Source: Microbacteriaceae bacterium PS02070
Lineage (GTDB): Bacteria > Actinomycetota > Actinomycetes > Actinomycetales > Microbacteriaceae
Assembly: GCA_029959865.1 (NCBI GenBank)
Contig: JASCPE010000004.1
Location: forward strand, 62,001 to 126,000
Direction of reading: 5' to 3'
DNA length: 64,000 nt
Shown here: piece after piece, positions 1 through 10,436 of the stretch
Position numbering within the stretch: position 1 is the stretch's first letter
Layout: each line of letters opens with the position of its first letter
Notes under the pieces: generated by a model
What the model was told of the DNA's origin: nothing
The model's input: only the letters and a program-made list of their open reading frames with translations
The model's database searches: none
Translations under genes and position numbers: made by a program

Positions 1-85
1 GGCTCAACGTTGTGGCGTACACCGTGACGTCCAGCGGAAGCTCACTTTTGGCGTGACGACGTCGGGTGACAGCACACGATCCCAC

Positions 86-148
86 TAGGCTGGTCGGGTT
101 CCCACACCGATCCGCGCGCTTTCCGCGCGCAACTCGAAGGTTCCTCAC
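86..148 (+). promoter_or_regulatory. possible serA promoter and 5' leader
   Basis: A TANNNT box (TAGGCT, 86-91) lies about 57 bases before the serA start, with no convincing -35 element. The leader contains a small hairpin (GCGCGC 114-119 pairing with 125-130) and AAGG at 137-140, which is the likely ribosome site. Bases 1-85 show nothing I can name. Confidence 0.3.
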
Positions 149-1753
149 GTGCCAAAACCCGTCGTCCTGATCGCAGAAGAGCTCTCCCCGGCCACCATTG
201 ACGCACTCGGCCCGGACTTCGACATCCGACACGTGAACGGCGCAGACCGTTCCGAGTTGCTGCCGGCTCTCGCCGATGTCGATGCCGTCCTGATTCGCTC
301 GGCCACAAAGATGGATGCCGAGGCGATCGCCGCCGCGCCGCAGCTGAAGGTCATCGCCCGCGCGGGTGTGGGCCTGGATAACGTCGACATCAAATCGGCC
401 ACCACCGCCGGCGTCATGGTCGTCAACGCGCCGACGTCCAATATCGTCTCCGCAGCCGAGCTCACCGTTGGCCATATTCTCTCGCTGGCGCGGCACATCC
501 CTCGCGCGCACGCTTCGCTTGCTGCGGGGGAGTGGAAGCGCAGCTCGTACACCGGAACTGAGCTCTACGAGAAGACCGTCGGGATTGTGGGGCTCGGCCG
601 TATCGGCGCGCTCATCGCCGCGCGCCTTCAGGGCTTCGACATGCGCGTCATCGCGTACGACCCCTACGTCACAAGCGCGCGCGCTCAGCAGCTGGGTGTG
701 CAGCTGGTCACGTTCGAGGAACTCCTCGACCAGGTCGACTTCCTCACGATCCACATGCCGAAGACCCCGGAGACCACGGGAATGATCGGTACCGAGCAAC
801 TCCAGCGGATGAAGCCCTCCGCCTATGTGGTCAACGTTGCACGCGGCGGCCTCATCGACGAAGAGGCGTTGCGCGATGCGCTCATCGCTGGCGAGATCGC
901 TGGGGCTGGCCTCGACGTGTTCTCGAAGGAGCCGCCCGCGGAAGGCACAGCCGCGCGCGACCTGCTGTCGCTGCCCAACGTCATCGTCACCCCGCACCTG
1001 GGGGCATCGACCGACGAGGCGCAGGAGAAAGCCGGCGTCTCGGTCGCTCGTTCGGTGCGCCTCGCGCTCGGTGGGGAACTCGTGCCCGACGCAGTCAACG
1101 TCACGGGGGGCGTCATCGATCCCTATGTGCGTCCGGGTATCCCGCTGGTGGAGAAGCTGGGTCAGATCTTCGCCTCGCTCGCGCACAGCCCGCTGACGAG
1201 TCTCGACGTCGAGGTCCACGGCGAACTCGCGGAGTACGACGTCGCGGTCCTCAAGCTCGCGGCTCTCAAGGGTCTCTTCACGAACATCGTGAGCGAGACG
1301 GTGTCCTACGTCAACGCCCCGCTGCTTGCAGAACAGCGTGGGCTCGAGGTGCGCCTGCTCGTCGATGGGGAGAGCGAGGAGTATCGCAACGTCATCACTC
1401 TGCATGGTGCGCTCTCCGACGGATCCCAGCTATCCGTCTCGGGCACTCTGACCGGGCCCAAGCAGATCGAGAAGCTTGTCGGGATCAACGGGTACACACT
1501 CGAACTGCCGATCGAGAAGCACCACGTCGTGATGCTCTACACCGACCGGCCGGGCGTCGTCGCGGTCTATGGGCAGAAGTTCGGCGAAGCCGGGATCAAC
1601 ATCGGCGGCATGCAGATCGCACGCCAGGAGGCGGGCGGCCAGGCTCTGTCGATCCTCACGGTCGACTCGCCGGTGCCGGACGAACTGCTCGAGGAAGTGC
1701 GCTCGGTCATCCACGCAGACCTGTTCCGTCAGATCGAGATCACCGAGTCATGA
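149..1753 (+). CDS. serA: D-3-phosphoglycerate dehydrogenase (long, ACT-containing form)
   Basis: This 534-residue enzyme oxidises 3-phosphoglycerate to 3-phosphohydroxypyruvate with NAD+, the first committed step of serine synthesis. The Rossmann motif GLGRIG is at 148-153. The catalytic triad of the D-2-hydroxyacid dehydrogenase family is visible as Arg232 (NVARGG), Glu261 (SKEPP) and His283 (TPHLGAST). Past about residue 315 come the intervening domain and a C-terminal ACT domain (about 455-534), the layout that allows serine feedback in actinobacteria. The start is GTG with AAGG eight bases upstream. Its last six bases overlap the convergent TetR gene. Length and motifs are normal for the family. 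Confidence 0.96.
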   Translation: MPKPVVLIAEELSPATIDALGPDFDIRHVNGADRSELLPALADVDAVLIRSATKMDAEAIAAAPQLKVIARAGVGLDNVDIKSATTAGVMVVNAPTSNIVSAAELTVGHILSLARHIPRAHASLAAGEWKRSSYTGTELYEKTVGIVGLGRIGALIAARLQGFDMRVIAYDPYVTSARAQQLGVQLVTFEELLDQVDFLTIHMPKTPETTGMIGTEQLQRMKPSAYVVNVARGGLIDEEALRDALIAGEIAGAGLDVFSKEPPAEGTAARDLLSLPNVIVTPHLGASTDEAQEKAGVSVARSVRLALGGELVPDAVNVTGGVIDPYVRPGIPLVEKLGQIFASLAHSPLTSLDVEVHGELAEYDVAVLKLAALKGLFTNIVSETVSYVNAPLLAEQRGLEVRLLVDGESEEYRNVITLHGALSDGSQLSVSGTLTGPKQIEKLVGINGYTLELPIEKHHVVMLYTDRPGVVAVYGQKFGEAGINIGGMQIARQEAGGQALSILTVDSPVPDELLEEVRSVIHADLFRQIEITES

Positions 1754-2290
1754 CCGCACGACACGCTCAACGAGACTGACGAGCGTGTCCAACGCCGCGC
1801 CGGACGGGGCACTCGTGGCCATTCCGGCGCCGAGAGCGTTGTTGTAGTAGAGGCCATCGCCGAGGAGCATGACCAAGTCGCGTGCCACGTCGTCGCGGAC
1901 GTGCGGTCGGACGGTGCGCGACCAGCTCTCGCGCACGCGGCGGAGCGCCACCACCGCATCATCCCGGCCCTCCTGGGCGAGTCGGGCGGTCGCGACGATC
2001 GCCCGATCCACGGCATCGCCGCTGGAGGCGGAGGAGCGAATGTAGGCGGCGATCGGTCCATCCGGGTGGTTCTGCATGTGCTCGACATCGGCTGCGGCGA
2101 GAGCATCCAACCGCGCATAGAGCGCGTTCTCCAGGTCGGTCTTGCTGGGGTAGTGGTAGAGCAGTCCGCCCTTGGACACCCCGGCGAGGCGCGCGACCGC
2201 GTCCATCGTGGCGGCGCCGGCCCCTTCGTCGATCAGCATTTGCTCATACGCATCGAGGACGGCCTCACGAGCGTGGGGTGGCCTACTCAT
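1748..2290 (-). CDS. TetR-family repressor of the adjacent MFS transporter
   Basis: This 180-residue regulator has an N-terminal TetR DNA-binding domain: helix-turn-helix about 27-50, with the typical VSKGGLLYHYPSK stretch. A helical ligand-binding domain follows. It is divergent from the MFS drug transporter, and the 79-bp gap between them holds two palindromic operators, so it very probably represses both itself and the transporter until a ligand releases it. The start is ATG behind AAGGAGC. The 3' end overlaps serA by six bases on the opposite strand. The ligand cannot be read from the sequence. Confidence 0.9.
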   Translation of the reverse strand: MSRPPHAREAVLDAYEQMLIDEGAGAATMDAVARLAGVSKGGLLYHYPSKTDLENALYARLDALAAADVEHMQNHPDGPIAAYIRSSASSGDAVDRAIVATARLAQEGRDDAVVALRRVRESWSRTVRPHVRDDVARDLVMLLGDGLYYNNALGAGMATSAPSGAALDTLVSLVERVVRS

Positions 2291-2318
2291 CGACGTGCTC
2301 CTTAGACTAAAAGCTGTT

Positions 2319-2358
2319 ACTATACCGTCTGGACGGTTACTATACCGGCTAGACGGTT
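2319..2358. promoter_or_regulatory. two tandem TetR operators in the divergent promoter
   Basis: Two near-identical palindromes, ACCGTCTGGACGGT (2324-2337) and ACCGGCTAGACGGT (2344-2357), are each embedded in the same longer repeat beginning TTACTATACC. Their centres are exactly 20 bp apart, about two helical turns, so both sites lie on one face of the DNA. TATAGT boxes read on the minus strand (2319-2324 and 2339-2344) can serve as -10 elements for the tetR gene, and bound repressor would cover them. The binding itself is inferred. Confidence 0.8.
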
Positions 2359-2369
2359 AAGAAAGTATC

Positions 2370-3944
2370 ATGACACTGACTGAAGAGATTGACACCGCAG
2401 ACCGCGCAGGCGTGCGGGTGACCTGGCGGGGGTGGGCGGCCCTCGTCGTCCTCATGCTGCCCGTACTCCTTGTTTCGGTGGACAACACCGTGCTCGCGTT
2501 CGCGCTGCCCGACATCGCGCGCGACCTCATGCCCACGAGCACGCAGCAACTGTGGGTCGTTGACGCCTACCCGCTGGTGCTTGCCGCGCTCCTGGTCACG
2601 ATGGGGACCATGGGTGACCGCTTCGGGCGCCGTCGCATGCTGCTGATCGGCGCGACGGGCTTTGCCGCCGTCTCGGTCGTCGCCGCGTTCTCGGTGAGTG
2701 CCGAGATGCTGATCGCGTCGCGCGCCGCGATGGGCGTCTTCGGCGCGATGCTGATGCCGTCGACCCTTTCACTTCTGCGCAGTATCTTCACCGACCGCAA
2801 TCAGCGCCGCTTGGCTGTTGCGATCTGGGCCTCCATGTTCTCCGGGGGCGCCGCGCTCGGCCCCATCGTCGGTGGCATTCTCCTCGAGCACTTCTCCTGG
2901 GGCTCGGTCTTCCTGATGTCGGTGCCGGTCCTGGTGCCGCTGCTCATCCTGGCCCCGTTCCTCGTGCCGGAGAGCAAGGACCCACACCCGGGCCGGATCG
3001 ACCCGATCAGCATTGCGCTGTCGATGCTCACGATGGTCCCGATCGTCTACGCCATCAAGGAGACGGCGGTGCACGGTTTCGGCGTCCTTCCGGTCGTTCT
3101 GGTGGCCGCAGGCCTCGTTGCGGGCTACCTCTTCGTCCGGCGGCAGATGCGTCTGCCGCAGCCCATGCTCGACATGCGCCTCTTCGCGCGGGGCTCATTC
3201 AGCGGTGCCACCGTGGTGAACCTGCTCAGCATGGCCAGCTTCGTCGGCTTCCTGTACTTTGCGTCGCAGCACCTGCAGCTCATCCTCGGGCTGTCGCCGC
3301 TGAACGCCGGCCTCGCGCTCGTGCCCGGCCTCGCGGTCATGATCATCACGAGCCTCGCCGTCGTCCCGGTCGCGGCGAAGTTCTCACCCAGGATCGTCAT
3401 CCCGATCGTGCTTGCGGTGACTGCGCTCGGCTATGCCCTGATGGCGCTCCCCGCCGTCCACGGGGGGCTCGGACTCCTCATCGGCGCCTTCGCGCTCGTC
3501 GGAGCCGGTATCGGTGCGGCCGAAACAGTGTGCAACGACCTCATCCTGGCCAGCGCGCCGCCGTCCAAGGCGGGTGCCGCGAGTGCGGTCTCCGAGACGG
3601 CGTACGAAGTGGGAGCCGTGTTAGGGACAACCGTTCTCGGCGGTGTGCTGACGGCGATCTACCGGTCAACGTTCGTCGCGCCCACGGGCATTGACGCTGC
3701 GACGGGTGAGCAGGCCCGTGAGACGCTCGCCGGTGCGGTGACTGCCGCCGAGAACCTCGATCCGAATGCCGCGGACCAGCTCGTGAACGCGGCTGCGGCG
3801 GCGTTCGATGCGGGCGTTACGGTCACCTCGATTCTCGGCGCAGTCCTCGTGGTATCGGCCGCGATCGTCGGCGCCCTTGCGTTGCGGGTACCTCGCACGG
3901 CAGCGACCCGCGAGAAGGGCGTCACGCCGCCTGCAGCCCGATAG
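2370..3944 (+). CDS. MFS multidrug-type efflux transporter (DHA2, 14-helix type)
   Basis: This 524-residue membrane protein has about 14 hydrophobic segments and is a proton-driven antiporter of the EmrB/QacA class. Early signatures of the class are visible: a first helix followed by SVDNTVLAFALPDIARDL, then the loop GDRFGRRRML (motif A) between helices 2 and 3. A non-membrane loop of about 50 residues near 430-480 (VAPTGIDAATGEQ onward) precedes the last helix. It starts at ATG with AAGAAAG just upstream, directly downstream of the two TetR operators, so it should be induced when the repressor binds its ligand. The substrate is unknown. Confidence 0.9.
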   Translation: MTLTEEIDTADRAGVRVTWRGWAALVVLMLPVLLVSVDNTVLAFALPDIARDLMPTSTQQLWVVDAYPLVLAALLVTMGTMGDRFGRRRMLLIGATGFAAVSVVAAFSVSAEMLIASRAAMGVFGAMLMPSTLSLLRSIFTDRNQRRLAVAIWASMFSGGAALGPIVGGILLEHFSWGSVFLMSVPVLVPLLILAPFLVPESKDPHPGRIDPISIALSMLTMVPIVYAIKETAVHGFGVLPVVLVAAGLVAGYLFVRRQMRLPQPMLDMRLFARGSFSGATVVNLLSMASFVGFLYFASQHLQLILGLSPLNAGLALVPGLAVMIITSLAVVPVAAKFSPRIVIPIVLAVTALGYALMALPAVHGGLGLLIGAFALVGAGIGAAETVCNDLILASAPPSKAGAASAVSETAYEVGAVLGTTVLGGVLTAIYRSTFVAPTGIDAATGEQARETLAGAVTAAENLDPNAADQLVNAAAAAFDAGVTVTSILGAVLVVSAAIVGALALRVPRTAATREKGVTPPAAR

Positions 3945-3976
3945 CCTGGAGGGCGTGCTCACCGGAGGTGGTGAGC
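3942..3976 (+). promoter_or_regulatory. possible leuB promoter and leader hairpin
   Basis: A TANNNT box (TAGCCT, 3942-3947) overlaps the end of the MFS gene. Seven bases after it a GTG opens a possible 8-codon ORF with a single Leu codon. The same stretch folds into a 7-bp stem (GCTCACC 3957-3963 with GGTGAGC 3970-3976). It may be the leuB transcript start. A regulatory role is speculative because there is no run of leucine codons. Confidence 0.3.
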
Positions 3977-4001
3977 GCTGAAGACCACGCGAAGGAGAGC
4001 C

Positions 4002-5054
4002 ATGACGCGCGTCGTGAAGCTGGCGGTGATTCCCGGTGACGGGATCGGTCCCGAGGTGATTGCCGAAGCGGAGAAGGTGCTCGACGCCGTGACGGCGGGC
4101 AGCGACGTCACCTTCGATCGCACACACTTCGCCCTCGGCGCCGGCCGGTATCTCCAGACCGGGGAGACTCTCACCGACGCGGACCTCGCGGCGATCCGCC
4201 AGAACGACGTGATTCTCCTCGGCGCCGTCGGTGGCACTCCTGGTGACCCGCGCCTCAAGGACGCCAACATCGAACGCGGTCTTCTCCTGCGCCTGCGCTT
4301 CGCGCTGGATCACTACGTGAACCTGCGCCCCTCCACCCTCTATCCCGGCGCGACGAGCCCGCTGTCCCATCCCGGCGAGGTCGACTTCGTCGTGGTCCGT
4401 GAGGGGACCGAGGGGCCGTACGTCGGAAACGGCGGTGCGCTGCGCGTCGGTACCCCGCACGAGATCGCGAACGAAACCTCGGTGAACACGGCGTTCGGCG
4501 TCGAGCGGGTCGTACGGTATGCGTTCGACAAGGCTCAGCGCCGCCGCCAGAAGCTCACATGGGTGCACAAGACGAACGTTCTCGTTCACGCCGGCGCGAT
4601 CTGGCAGCGCATCGTGGGTGAGGTGGCGTCGGAGTACCCCGCCGTCGCCGTAGACTATCTCCACGTCGATGCGGCAACGATCCACCTCGTGGCGGACCCC
4701 GCCCGTTTCGACGTGATTGTCACCGACAACCTGTTCGGCGACATCCTCACAGACCTTGCCGGCGCCATCACCGGCGGCATCGGTCTCGCGGCCTCCGGGA
4801 ACATCAATCCCGAGGGAGCGTTCCCCTCGATGTTCGAGCCCGTCCACGGCTCCGCGCCCGACATCGCAGGGCTCCAGAAGGCAGACCCGACCGCGGCCAT
4901 CGGCTCGATCGCACTCATGCTCGACCACCTCGGCCTCACATTCGAGGCCGAAAAGGTCACGCGTGCGATTGAGGCGGACCTGGCCGAACGAGACGGTTCC
5001 GCACAGACCACGACGCAGATCGGCGACTCCATCGCGGCCCGGGTTCGGGCGTAG
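4002..5054 (+). CDS. leuB: 3-isopropylmalate dehydrogenase
   Basis: LeuB oxidises and decarboxylates 3-isopropylmalate to 2-oxoisocaproate, the third step of leucine synthesis. It has 350 residues, normal for the actinobacterial form. The N-terminal motif GDGIGPEV and the family signature [23 protein letters not shown] (Asp residues for the metal, then the Gly-rich loop) are intact, as is the GSAPDIAG cofactor-side motif near the C terminus. It starts at ATG behind AAGGAGA. It is followed 48 bases later by ilvE, so the last two steps of leucine formation lie together, while leuC and leuD lie about 20 kb downstream. Confidence 0.96.
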   Translation: MTRVVKLAVIPGDGIGPEVIAEAEKVLDAVTAGSDVTFDRTHFALGAGRYLQTGETLTDADLAAIRQNDVILLGAVGGTPGDPRLKDANIERGLLLRLRFALDHYVNLRPSTLYPGATSPLSHPGEVDFVVVREGTEGPYVGNGGALRVGTPHEIANETSVNTAFGVERVVRYAFDKAQRRRQKLTWVHKTNVLVHAGAIWQRIVGEVASEYPAVAVDYLHVDAATIHLVADPARFDVIVTDNLFGDILTDLAGAITGGIGLAASGNINPEGAFPSMFEPVHGSAPDIAGLQKADPTAAIGSIALMLDHLGLTFEAEKVTRAIEADLAERDGSAQTTTQIGDSIAARVRA

Positions 5055-5102
5055 GGTGGAGGGGCACCCGGCCCGACCCGCGTTGTCACAAAGGGAAGAC
5101 GT

Positions 5103-6203
5103 ATGACGCTCATCGACTCCGACGCGACGCTCGAACCACTCGAGTTCGCCGTCACCAAGAACCTCACCGCCAAGAACCCGTCCGAGCGGGCGCAGATCCT
5201 GGCCGACCCCGGCTTCGGTGCCCACTTCACCGACCACATGGTCGATCTGTGCTGGTCGCAGAAGGGCGGCTGGCACCGCCCCCGCGTGCAGCCGTTCGGG
5301 CCGATCTCCCTCTCACCGGCGGCGGCCGTCCTGCACTACGGGCAGGAGATCTTCGAGGGCATCAAGGCATACCGCCATGCAGATGGCGGCGTCTACACCT
5401 TCCGGCCGGACCAGAACGCGAAGCGTCTGCGGCGCTCAGCCCGCCGACTCGCCCTGCCAGAGCTTCCGACGGAGTACTTCCTGCAGAGCCTGCGCGAGCT
5501 CATCGCCGTCGATGCCGACTGGGTGCCGTCCGGCGACGACCAGTCGCTGTACCTGCGGCCGTTCATGTTCGCGTCCGAAGCATTCCTCGGCGTTCGCCCC
5601 GCGAACAAGGTCGCGTACTACCTCATCGCCAGCCCCGCAGGGGCGTACTTCACGGGCGGTGTGACCCCGGTGAAGATCTGGCTCAGTGAGCATCACGCGC
5701 GTGCGGCCAAGGGGGGCACCGGCGCAGCCAAGACGGGCGGCAACTACGCCGCGAGCCTGCTGCCCCAGTCCGAGGCCTACGAGAACGGGTGCGACCAGGT
5801 CGTGTTCCTCGATCCCGACGGCAACGTCGAGGAACTCGGCGGAATGAACGTCGTCTTCGTCCACGCGGACGGCACGCTGGTGACACCGGCATCCGACTCG
5901 ATCCTCGAAGGCATCACGCGCGACTCCATCCTCGCGTTGGCCGAGGACCGCGGCCACACGGTGGAGCGCCGCAGTGTGTCGCTGCAGGAATGGCGCGACG
6001 GGGTCGCATCAGGTGACATCGTCGAAGTGTTCGCCTGCGGTACCGCGGCCGTCGTGACCCCGATTGGGGAACTGCGCGCGGAGGGCTTCACCGACACGCA
6101 GCCGACGGGCACACTCGCCCTGGAGCTGCGCAAAGAGCTGACCGACATCCAGTACGGCCGGGCCGAGGACCGGCACGGGTGGCTCGTGCGCCTGGACGCC
6201 TGA
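5103..6203 (+). CDS. ilvE: branched-chain amino-acid aminotransferase
   Basis: This PLP enzyme of fold type IV transfers an amino group between glutamate and the 2-oxoacids of leucine, isoleucine and valine. It has 366 residues, matching the longer BCAT form found in actinobacteria and eukaryotes. The PLP lysine is Lys210 in the motif [10 protein letters not shown]. The upstream [13 protein letters not shown] and the later [10 protein letters not shown] segments fit the family. The start is ATG behind AAGGGAAG. It shares a transcription unit with leuB upstream and the FAH-family gene downstream (1-base gap). Confidence 0.95.
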   Translation: MTLIDSDATLEPLEFAVTKNLTAKNPSERAQILADPGFGAHFTDHMVDLCWSQKGGWHRPRVQPFGPISLSPAAAVLHYGQEIFEGIKAYRHADGGVYTFRPDQNAKRLRRSARRLALPELPTEYFLQSLRELIAVDADWVPSGDDQSLYLRPFMFASEAFLGVRPANKVAYYLIASPAGAYFTGGVTPVKIWLSEHHARAAKGGTGAAKTGGNYAASLLPQSEAYENGCDQVVFLDPDGNVEELGGMNVVFVHADGTLVTPASDSILEGITRDSILALAEDRGHTVERRSVSLQEWRDGVASGDIVEVFACGTAAVVTPIGELRAEGFTDTQPTGTLALELRKELTDIQYGRAEDRHGWLVRLDA

Positions 6204-6204
6204 C

Positions 6205-6972
6205 ATGCGGATCGCACGTTTTCGCTACGACGAGCAGATCCGGTTCGGCATCGTCGATGGGGCTGAACTCGTCGTCCTGGCCGCAGACCCCCTGTTTGCC
6301 GGATTCGACACGACGGGCGAACGGGTGGCGCTAGCGGATGTGGCGCTTGTCGCCCCGGTGATCCCGCGCTCCAAGGTCGTCGCGATCGCGCGCAACTACA
6401 CGGACCACGCCGCAGAGCTCGGCAACGAGGTTCCCGCGGAACCGATGATGTTCTTCAAGCCGAACACGTCGGTGATCGGACCCGGCGATGCGATCGTCAT
6501 CCCGCCGCAGTCTCAGCGCGTCGACTTCGAGGGCGAGCTCGCGGTCGTCATCGGGCGCGTTGCCCGCAACGTGCGCGCCGAAGACGCCGACGACTACATC
6601 TTCGGCTTCACGATCGCGAACGACGTGACAGCTCGAGACCTCCAGCGCAAGGACGGACAGTGGGCTCGAGCGAAGGGCTTCGACTCCTTCTGCCCGCTCG
6701 GCCCTGCGATCGAGACCGAGTTCGATCCGAAGCCCGACGTGCGCATCGTCACACGTGTCAACGGTGAGGTGAAGCAGGATGGGCCGATCGGCGACATGGT
6801 CTTCTCCATGGCGGAGCAGATCGAGTGGGCTTCCGCTGCTTTCACGCTGCTCCCGGGCGATGTGATCCTCACCGGCACGCCGGTAGGGGTCGGCCCGATC
6901 GTCGCGGGCGACGTCGTTGAAGTCGAGATCGACGGCCTCGGGATCCTTCGCAACACCGTACGTGACGCCTGA
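6205..6972 (+). CDS. fumarylacetoacetate hydrolase family protein
   Basis: This 255-residue protein has a short N-terminal domain followed by the FAH fold (about 60-253). The metal-binding acidic residues of the family are visible in [12 protein letters not shown], and the following [30 protein letters not shown] segment is highly typical. Members cleave or isomerise C-C bonds in acylpyruvates and related 1,3-diketones using Mg2+ or Mn2+; the exact substrate here is unknown. It follows ilvE by one base and precedes an MFS gene whose start overlaps its end, a neighbourhood common in this family of bacteria. Confidence 0.9.
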   Translation: MRIARFRYDEQIRFGIVDGAELVVLAADPLFAGFDTTGERVALADVALVAPVIPRSKVVAIARNYTDHAAELGNEVPAEPMMFFKPNTSVIGPGDAIVIPPQSQRVDFEGELAVVIGRVARNVRAEDADDYIFGFTIANDVTARDLQRKDGQWARAKGFDSFCPLGPAIETEFDPKPDVRIVTRVNGEVKQDGPIGDMVFSMAEQIEWASAAFTLLPGDVILTGTPVGVGPIVAGDVVEVEIDGLGILRNTVRDA

Positions 6973-8188
6973 CGTGACGTGGACCGCGGAGGCGGTCGCG
7001 CGTGTGCAGCGGCGAACCGTTGCCGTCCTGGCCGCGGGGCAAGTGCTCGGCGGCATCGCGTTCGGCGCGACGATTTCCCTGGGCGCGCTGCTGGCCGCCG
7101 ATCTCTCCGGTCAGGAGGCACTCTCCGGCCTTGCGACCGCGTCGGTGACGCTGGGCGCGGCGCTCTGTGCCATTCCGCTCGCGCGATTGGCCGCCCGTCG
7201 TGGGCGCCGTTTCGCCCTGACTCTCGGCAACCTCTTCGCACTCGTCGGCATCGCGGTCGTCATCATCGCTGCCGCTGCCCGGTCGTTCCCGTTGCTCCTG
7301 GTGGGCGTCATCCTCATCGGAGCGGGCAACGCCGGCAATCTCCAGTCCCGCTTCGCGGCCACCGATCTCGCGCGGGATGACCGGCGCGGGCGCGACCTCG
7401 GATTCGTCGTGTGGGCGACGACCGTCGGCGGCGTCCTCGGCCCGCTGCTACTGACCCCGGGGGAGAGCGTGGGGCAGTGGCTCGGCATGCCCCCGCTCAC
7501 CGGTGCGTATGCCTTCTCCATCGTTGCCCAAGCCGCGGCTTTCGTCCTTTACGTCATCGCGCTCAGGCCCGATCCGCTGAAGATCGCGCAACAGCAGGAG
7601 CGTGACCGCCCCGCAGGGTCCGTGGTAGGCCACGTCGACCGTCCCATCGCCGCGCGCTACGCGGTGTTCGCCGTCGCGGGGTCGCACACCGTGATGGCAT
7701 CGGTGATGGCGATGACGCCCGTGCACCTCGCGCACCTCGACCCGGCACATGTGACGACGGTCGTCGGGGTGACCATCGCGCTGCACGTCTTCGGGATGTA
7801 CGGACTCTCCCCGTTGTTCGGTGTGGCGTCGGATCGGCTGGGGCGGATCCAGACGATTCTCCTCGGCCAGGTGCTTCTGGCGGCATCGCTCGTGGTCGCC
7901 GCGGTCTGGCCGCAATCGCAACTCGCAGTCCTGATCGCGCTGTTGCTGCTCGGGTTGGGGTGGAGTGCCGCGACGGTGGCCGGGTCTGCGCTGCTCACCG
8001 AATCGTCGGCGCCGTCCCTCCGCCCTCGCAGGCAGGGCCGCAGCGACACGATCATGACACTGTCGGCGGCGGTCGGCTCGGTGCTCGCGGGCGTCATCCT
8101 CGGCGCGATCGGCTACGGCGGGCTGGCCCTCGTCGCACTGTTGGTGGTCGTCGCCGTGACCGCACTTTCGCCCTTCGCTCGTCGCTGA
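6962..8188 (+). CDS. MFS transporter (12-helix type)
   Basis: This is a membrane protein of about 408 residues with about 12 hydrophobic helices in two halves joined by a charged central loop ([19 protein letters not shown]). The arginine-rich loop ARRGRRFAL corresponds to motif A. I take GTG at 6962 as the start; GTG at 6974 is an alternative, and a TTG at 6917 would give a longer protein lying inside the FAH gene. There is no clear ribosome site, which fits translational coupling to the preceding gene. The substrate is not recognisable. Confidence 0.8.
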   Translation: MTPDVTWTAEAVARVQRRTVAVLAAGQVLGGIAFGATISLGALLAADLSGQEALSGLATASVTLGAALCAIPLARLAARRGRRFALTLGNLFALVGIAVVIIAAAARSFPLLLVGVILIGAGNAGNLQSRFAATDLARDDRRGRDLGFVVWATTVGGVLGPLLLTPGESVGQWLGMPPLTGAYAFSIVAQAAAFVLYVIALRPDPLKIAQQQERDRPAGSVVGHVDRPIAARYAVFAVAGSHTVMASVMAMTPVHLAHLDPAHVTTVVGVTIALHVFGMYGLSPLFGVASDRLGRIQTILLGQVLLAASLVVAAVWPQSQLAVLIALLLLGLGWSAATVAGSALLTESSAPSLRPRRQGRSDTIMTLSAAVGSVLAGVILGAIGYGGLALVALLVVVAVTALSPFARR

Positions 8189-8282
8189 GGCTCGCGCTGC
8201 CGACAGCGCACGGGGAACTCGCCGAAAGACACCGGCGGGTCGTGTGGACTCGCGATCTGGGCCGTGGAAGCGGGACGATCGT

Positions 8283-8705
8283 CTACGCGCGTTCGCGTCG
8301 CGTGACCGCCAGCGAGCGTTCAAGCAAGGTGGTCAGGGTGTCGAGGTCGACTTCGCTGAGGCGAGAGAGGTAGAGGCAGACTTTGCTGGCCCGGTGCTTT
8401 CCGAGCTGTGCCAGCAGTTCCCGCCATCGCTCGGCGAAATCCTCCACGAGGTAGAGAGTGTGCTCGCGGGGTCCGGTCGCGAACGCGAGTTCCGGCGCCA
8501 CGCCGGAGTGGCCGCTCGGGTATCGGTATTCGTACGTTCCGTATCCGACGATGCGCCCGGCCCACACCACGGGCTTCTCGCCGGTCACAGCGGCGAAGAT
8601 CTCCTGGAGCGCTGCCGCTTCCTCTCGCCGTGCGCCGCTGGCTCGGTCGAGGGCGACCTCCACCGGCAGGTCGGAAGGAGACATCGCTGGTGCCGTATTC
8701 GCCAC
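8283..8705 (-). CDS. DUF1801 (YdhG-like) domain protein
   Basis: This 140-residue cytosolic protein matches the DUF1801 family: a central [23 protein letters not shown] segment followed by the [13 protein letters not shown] strand and a helical C terminus. The family fold resembles a small beta-barrel, and its biochemical role is not established. GTG at 8705 is chosen because AGAAGGA lies just upstream; an in-frame GTG at 8789 has none. It converges on the MFS gene and diverges from gltX. Confidence 0.75.
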   Translation of the reverse strand: MANTAPAMSPSDLPVEVALDRASGARREEAAALQEIFAAVTGEKPVVWAGRIVGYGTYEYRYPSGHSGVAPELAFATGPREHTLYLVEDFAERWRELLAQLGKHRASKVCLYLSRLSEVDLDTLTTLLERSLAVTRRERA

Positions 8706-8867
8706 GCCGTGTCCTTCTGTCGATGGTGGGCCGTTCATGGGGCCACCTGCTGGCCACCGTGGGTCCGACGCTAGCGCGTTCGATCCCACTCATCCATGCG
8801 ACGGGCCGATTGCTCATACGGTCGCGATCGTGGCGCATCGCTCAGGGGACGCGCCGCCTTCGGCAAC

Positions 8868-8873
8868 TAGACT
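8868..8873 (+). promoter_or_regulatory. -10 box of a leaderless gltX promoter
   Basis: TAGACT ends seven bases before the gltX ATG, so transcription would start at or next to the start codon. No ribosome site is needed or obvious. No strong -35 element is visible. Confidence 0.5.
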
Positions 8874-8880
8874 GGCAGGG

Positions 8881-10395
8881 ATGTCTGCTGCACCGCACCC
8901 CCGTACCACCACAGCCACCGGCCCTGACGTTCGCGTCCGCTTCTGCCCGTCACCTACGGGTCTCCCGCACGTCGGAATGGTGCGGACCGCCCTGTTCAAC
9001 TGGGCGTACGCACGCCACAACGGGGGCAAGCTCGTCTTCCGCATCGAGGACACCGATGCCGCGCGTGACAGCGAGGAGAGCTATCAGCAGTTGCTCGACG
9101 CGCTGCGCTGGCTCGAGATCGACTGGGATGAGGGGGTCGAGACCGGTGGTCCGCACGCCCCGTACCGGCAGTCGCAGCGTCACGACATCTACCGCGAGGT
9201 GCTCGCGAAGCTCATCGACGCGGGTGTCGTGTACGAGTCGTACTCGACGGCGGAGGAGATCGACGCGCGCAACGAGGCGAACGGCCGAGCGAAGCAGCTC
9301 GGGTACGACAACTACGACCGCACGCTGACCGACGAGCAGAAGGCTGCGTTCCGGGCAGAGGGGCGCGAGCCCGCGTGGCGCTTGCGGGTGCCCGACGAAG
9401 ACCTCACCTATGTGGACCTCATCCGCGGCGAGGTGACCTTCCCGGCGGGCTCGTTCCCTGACTTCGTGATCGTCCGTGCCGGGGGAGTGCCGCTCTACAC
9501 GTTCGTCAATCCCGTCGACGATGCGCTCATGGGGATCACGCACGTGCTGCGCGGCGAGGATCTCATGCCCTCCACGGCCCGCCAGCTCGCACTCTATGCC
9601 GCGCTGATCGAGGCGGGAGTCACCGATTTCGTCCCGCGGTTCGCGCACATGCCGCTCGTGCTGGGGGAGACCGGCAACAAGAAGCTGTCCAAGCGCGACC
9701 CGAAGGCCGACCTCTTCCTCCAGCGGGAGAAGGGGTTCATCCACGAGGGTCTACTGAACTACCTCGCGCTCCTCGGATGGTCGATCGCCCCCGACCGCGA
9801 CGTGTTCAGCCGCCAGGAGCTGATCGAGGCGTTCGACATCGTGAACGTCAACCCGAGCCCCGCTCGCTTCGACCAGAAGAAGGCGGAGTCGATCAATGGC
9901 GACCACATCCGCATGCTGGAGCCCGGCGACTTCGCCGACCGCCTCGTGCCGTACCTCATCGCCTCGGGACTCGTGAGCGCTCCTCCCTCGTCTGAGCAGC
10001 GTGCGATCCTGGATGCCGCGGCGCCGCTCGTGCAGGAGCGGATGCAGCTCCTCGGCGATGCGCCGGGACTTCTGGGCTTCCTTTTCCGCGACGACATCGC
10101 GTACGAAGAGGATGCGCTGAAGTCGCTTCCTGCCAACGCGGACGAGGTGCTCGGCGCGTCGATCCCGGCGCTGGAGGTCGTGCCCGAGGAGGGCTTTACG
10201 ACTGAAGCTGTGCATGCCGCGCTCCAGGAGGCGCTGATCGAGGGCTTGGGCCTGAAGCCGCGCGTCGCGTTCGGGCCACTCCGCGTCGCCGTCAGCGGTC
10301 GCCGGGTGTCCCCGCCGCTGTTCGAGTCGATGGAACTCCTCGGCAAGCCCGAGACGCTTCGCCGAATCAACGAACTGCGCACCCGCGACGCCTGA
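8881..10395 (+). CDS. gltX: glutamyl-tRNA synthetase
   Basis: This class I aminoacyl-tRNA synthetase charges tRNA-Glu, and in bacteria lacking GlnRS it also charges tRNA-Gln with glutamate. It has 504 residues. The HIGH-type motif lies in [10 protein letters not shown] (24-33) and the KMSKS-type motif is KLSKR (268-272). The C-terminal helical anticodon-binding part is complete. ATG at 8881 is chosen over an upstream in-frame extension because conserved sequence begins here and a -10 box sits seven bases before it. tRNA-Gln and tRNA-Glu genes lie downstream in this window. Confidence 0.96.
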   Translation: MSAAPHPRTTTATGPDVRVRFCPSPTGLPHVGMVRTALFNWAYARHNGGKLVFRIEDTDAARDSEESYQQLLDALRWLEIDWDEGVETGGPHAPYRQSQRHDIYREVLAKLIDAGVVYESYSTAEEIDARNEANGRAKQLGYDNYDRTLTDEQKAAFRAEGREPAWRLRVPDEDLTYVDLIRGEVTFPAGSFPDFVIVRAGGVPLYTFVNPVDDALMGITHVLRGEDLMPSTARQLALYAALIEAGVTDFVPRFAHMPLVLGETGNKKLSKRDPKADLFLQREKGFIHEGLLNYLALLGWSIAPDRDVFSRQELIEAFDIVNVNPSPARFDQKKAESINGDHIRMLEPGDFADRLVPYLIASGLVSAPPSSEQRAILDAAAPLVQERMQLLGDAPGLLGFLFRDDIAYEEDALKSLPANADEVLGASIPALEVVPEEGFTTEAVHAALQEALIEGLGLKPRVAFGPLRVAVSGRRVSPPLFESMELLGKPETLRRINELRTRDA

Positions 10396-10436
10396 TCCGC
10401 GTGCATCCCGGCCCGGTGGTCTGATTCACTGGATGG

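Noticed and set aside
3666..5276. 536-codon open frame antisense to leuB
   Set aside because: It mirrors leuB and the end of the MFS gene. High-GC codon bias opens the antisense frame; the sense proteins are full-length and conserved.
8458..8880. Upstream in-frame extension of gltX
   Set aside because: It would run over the divergent DUF1801 gene and lacks conserved residues. ATG 8881 begins the GluRS fold and has a -10 box at the right distance.
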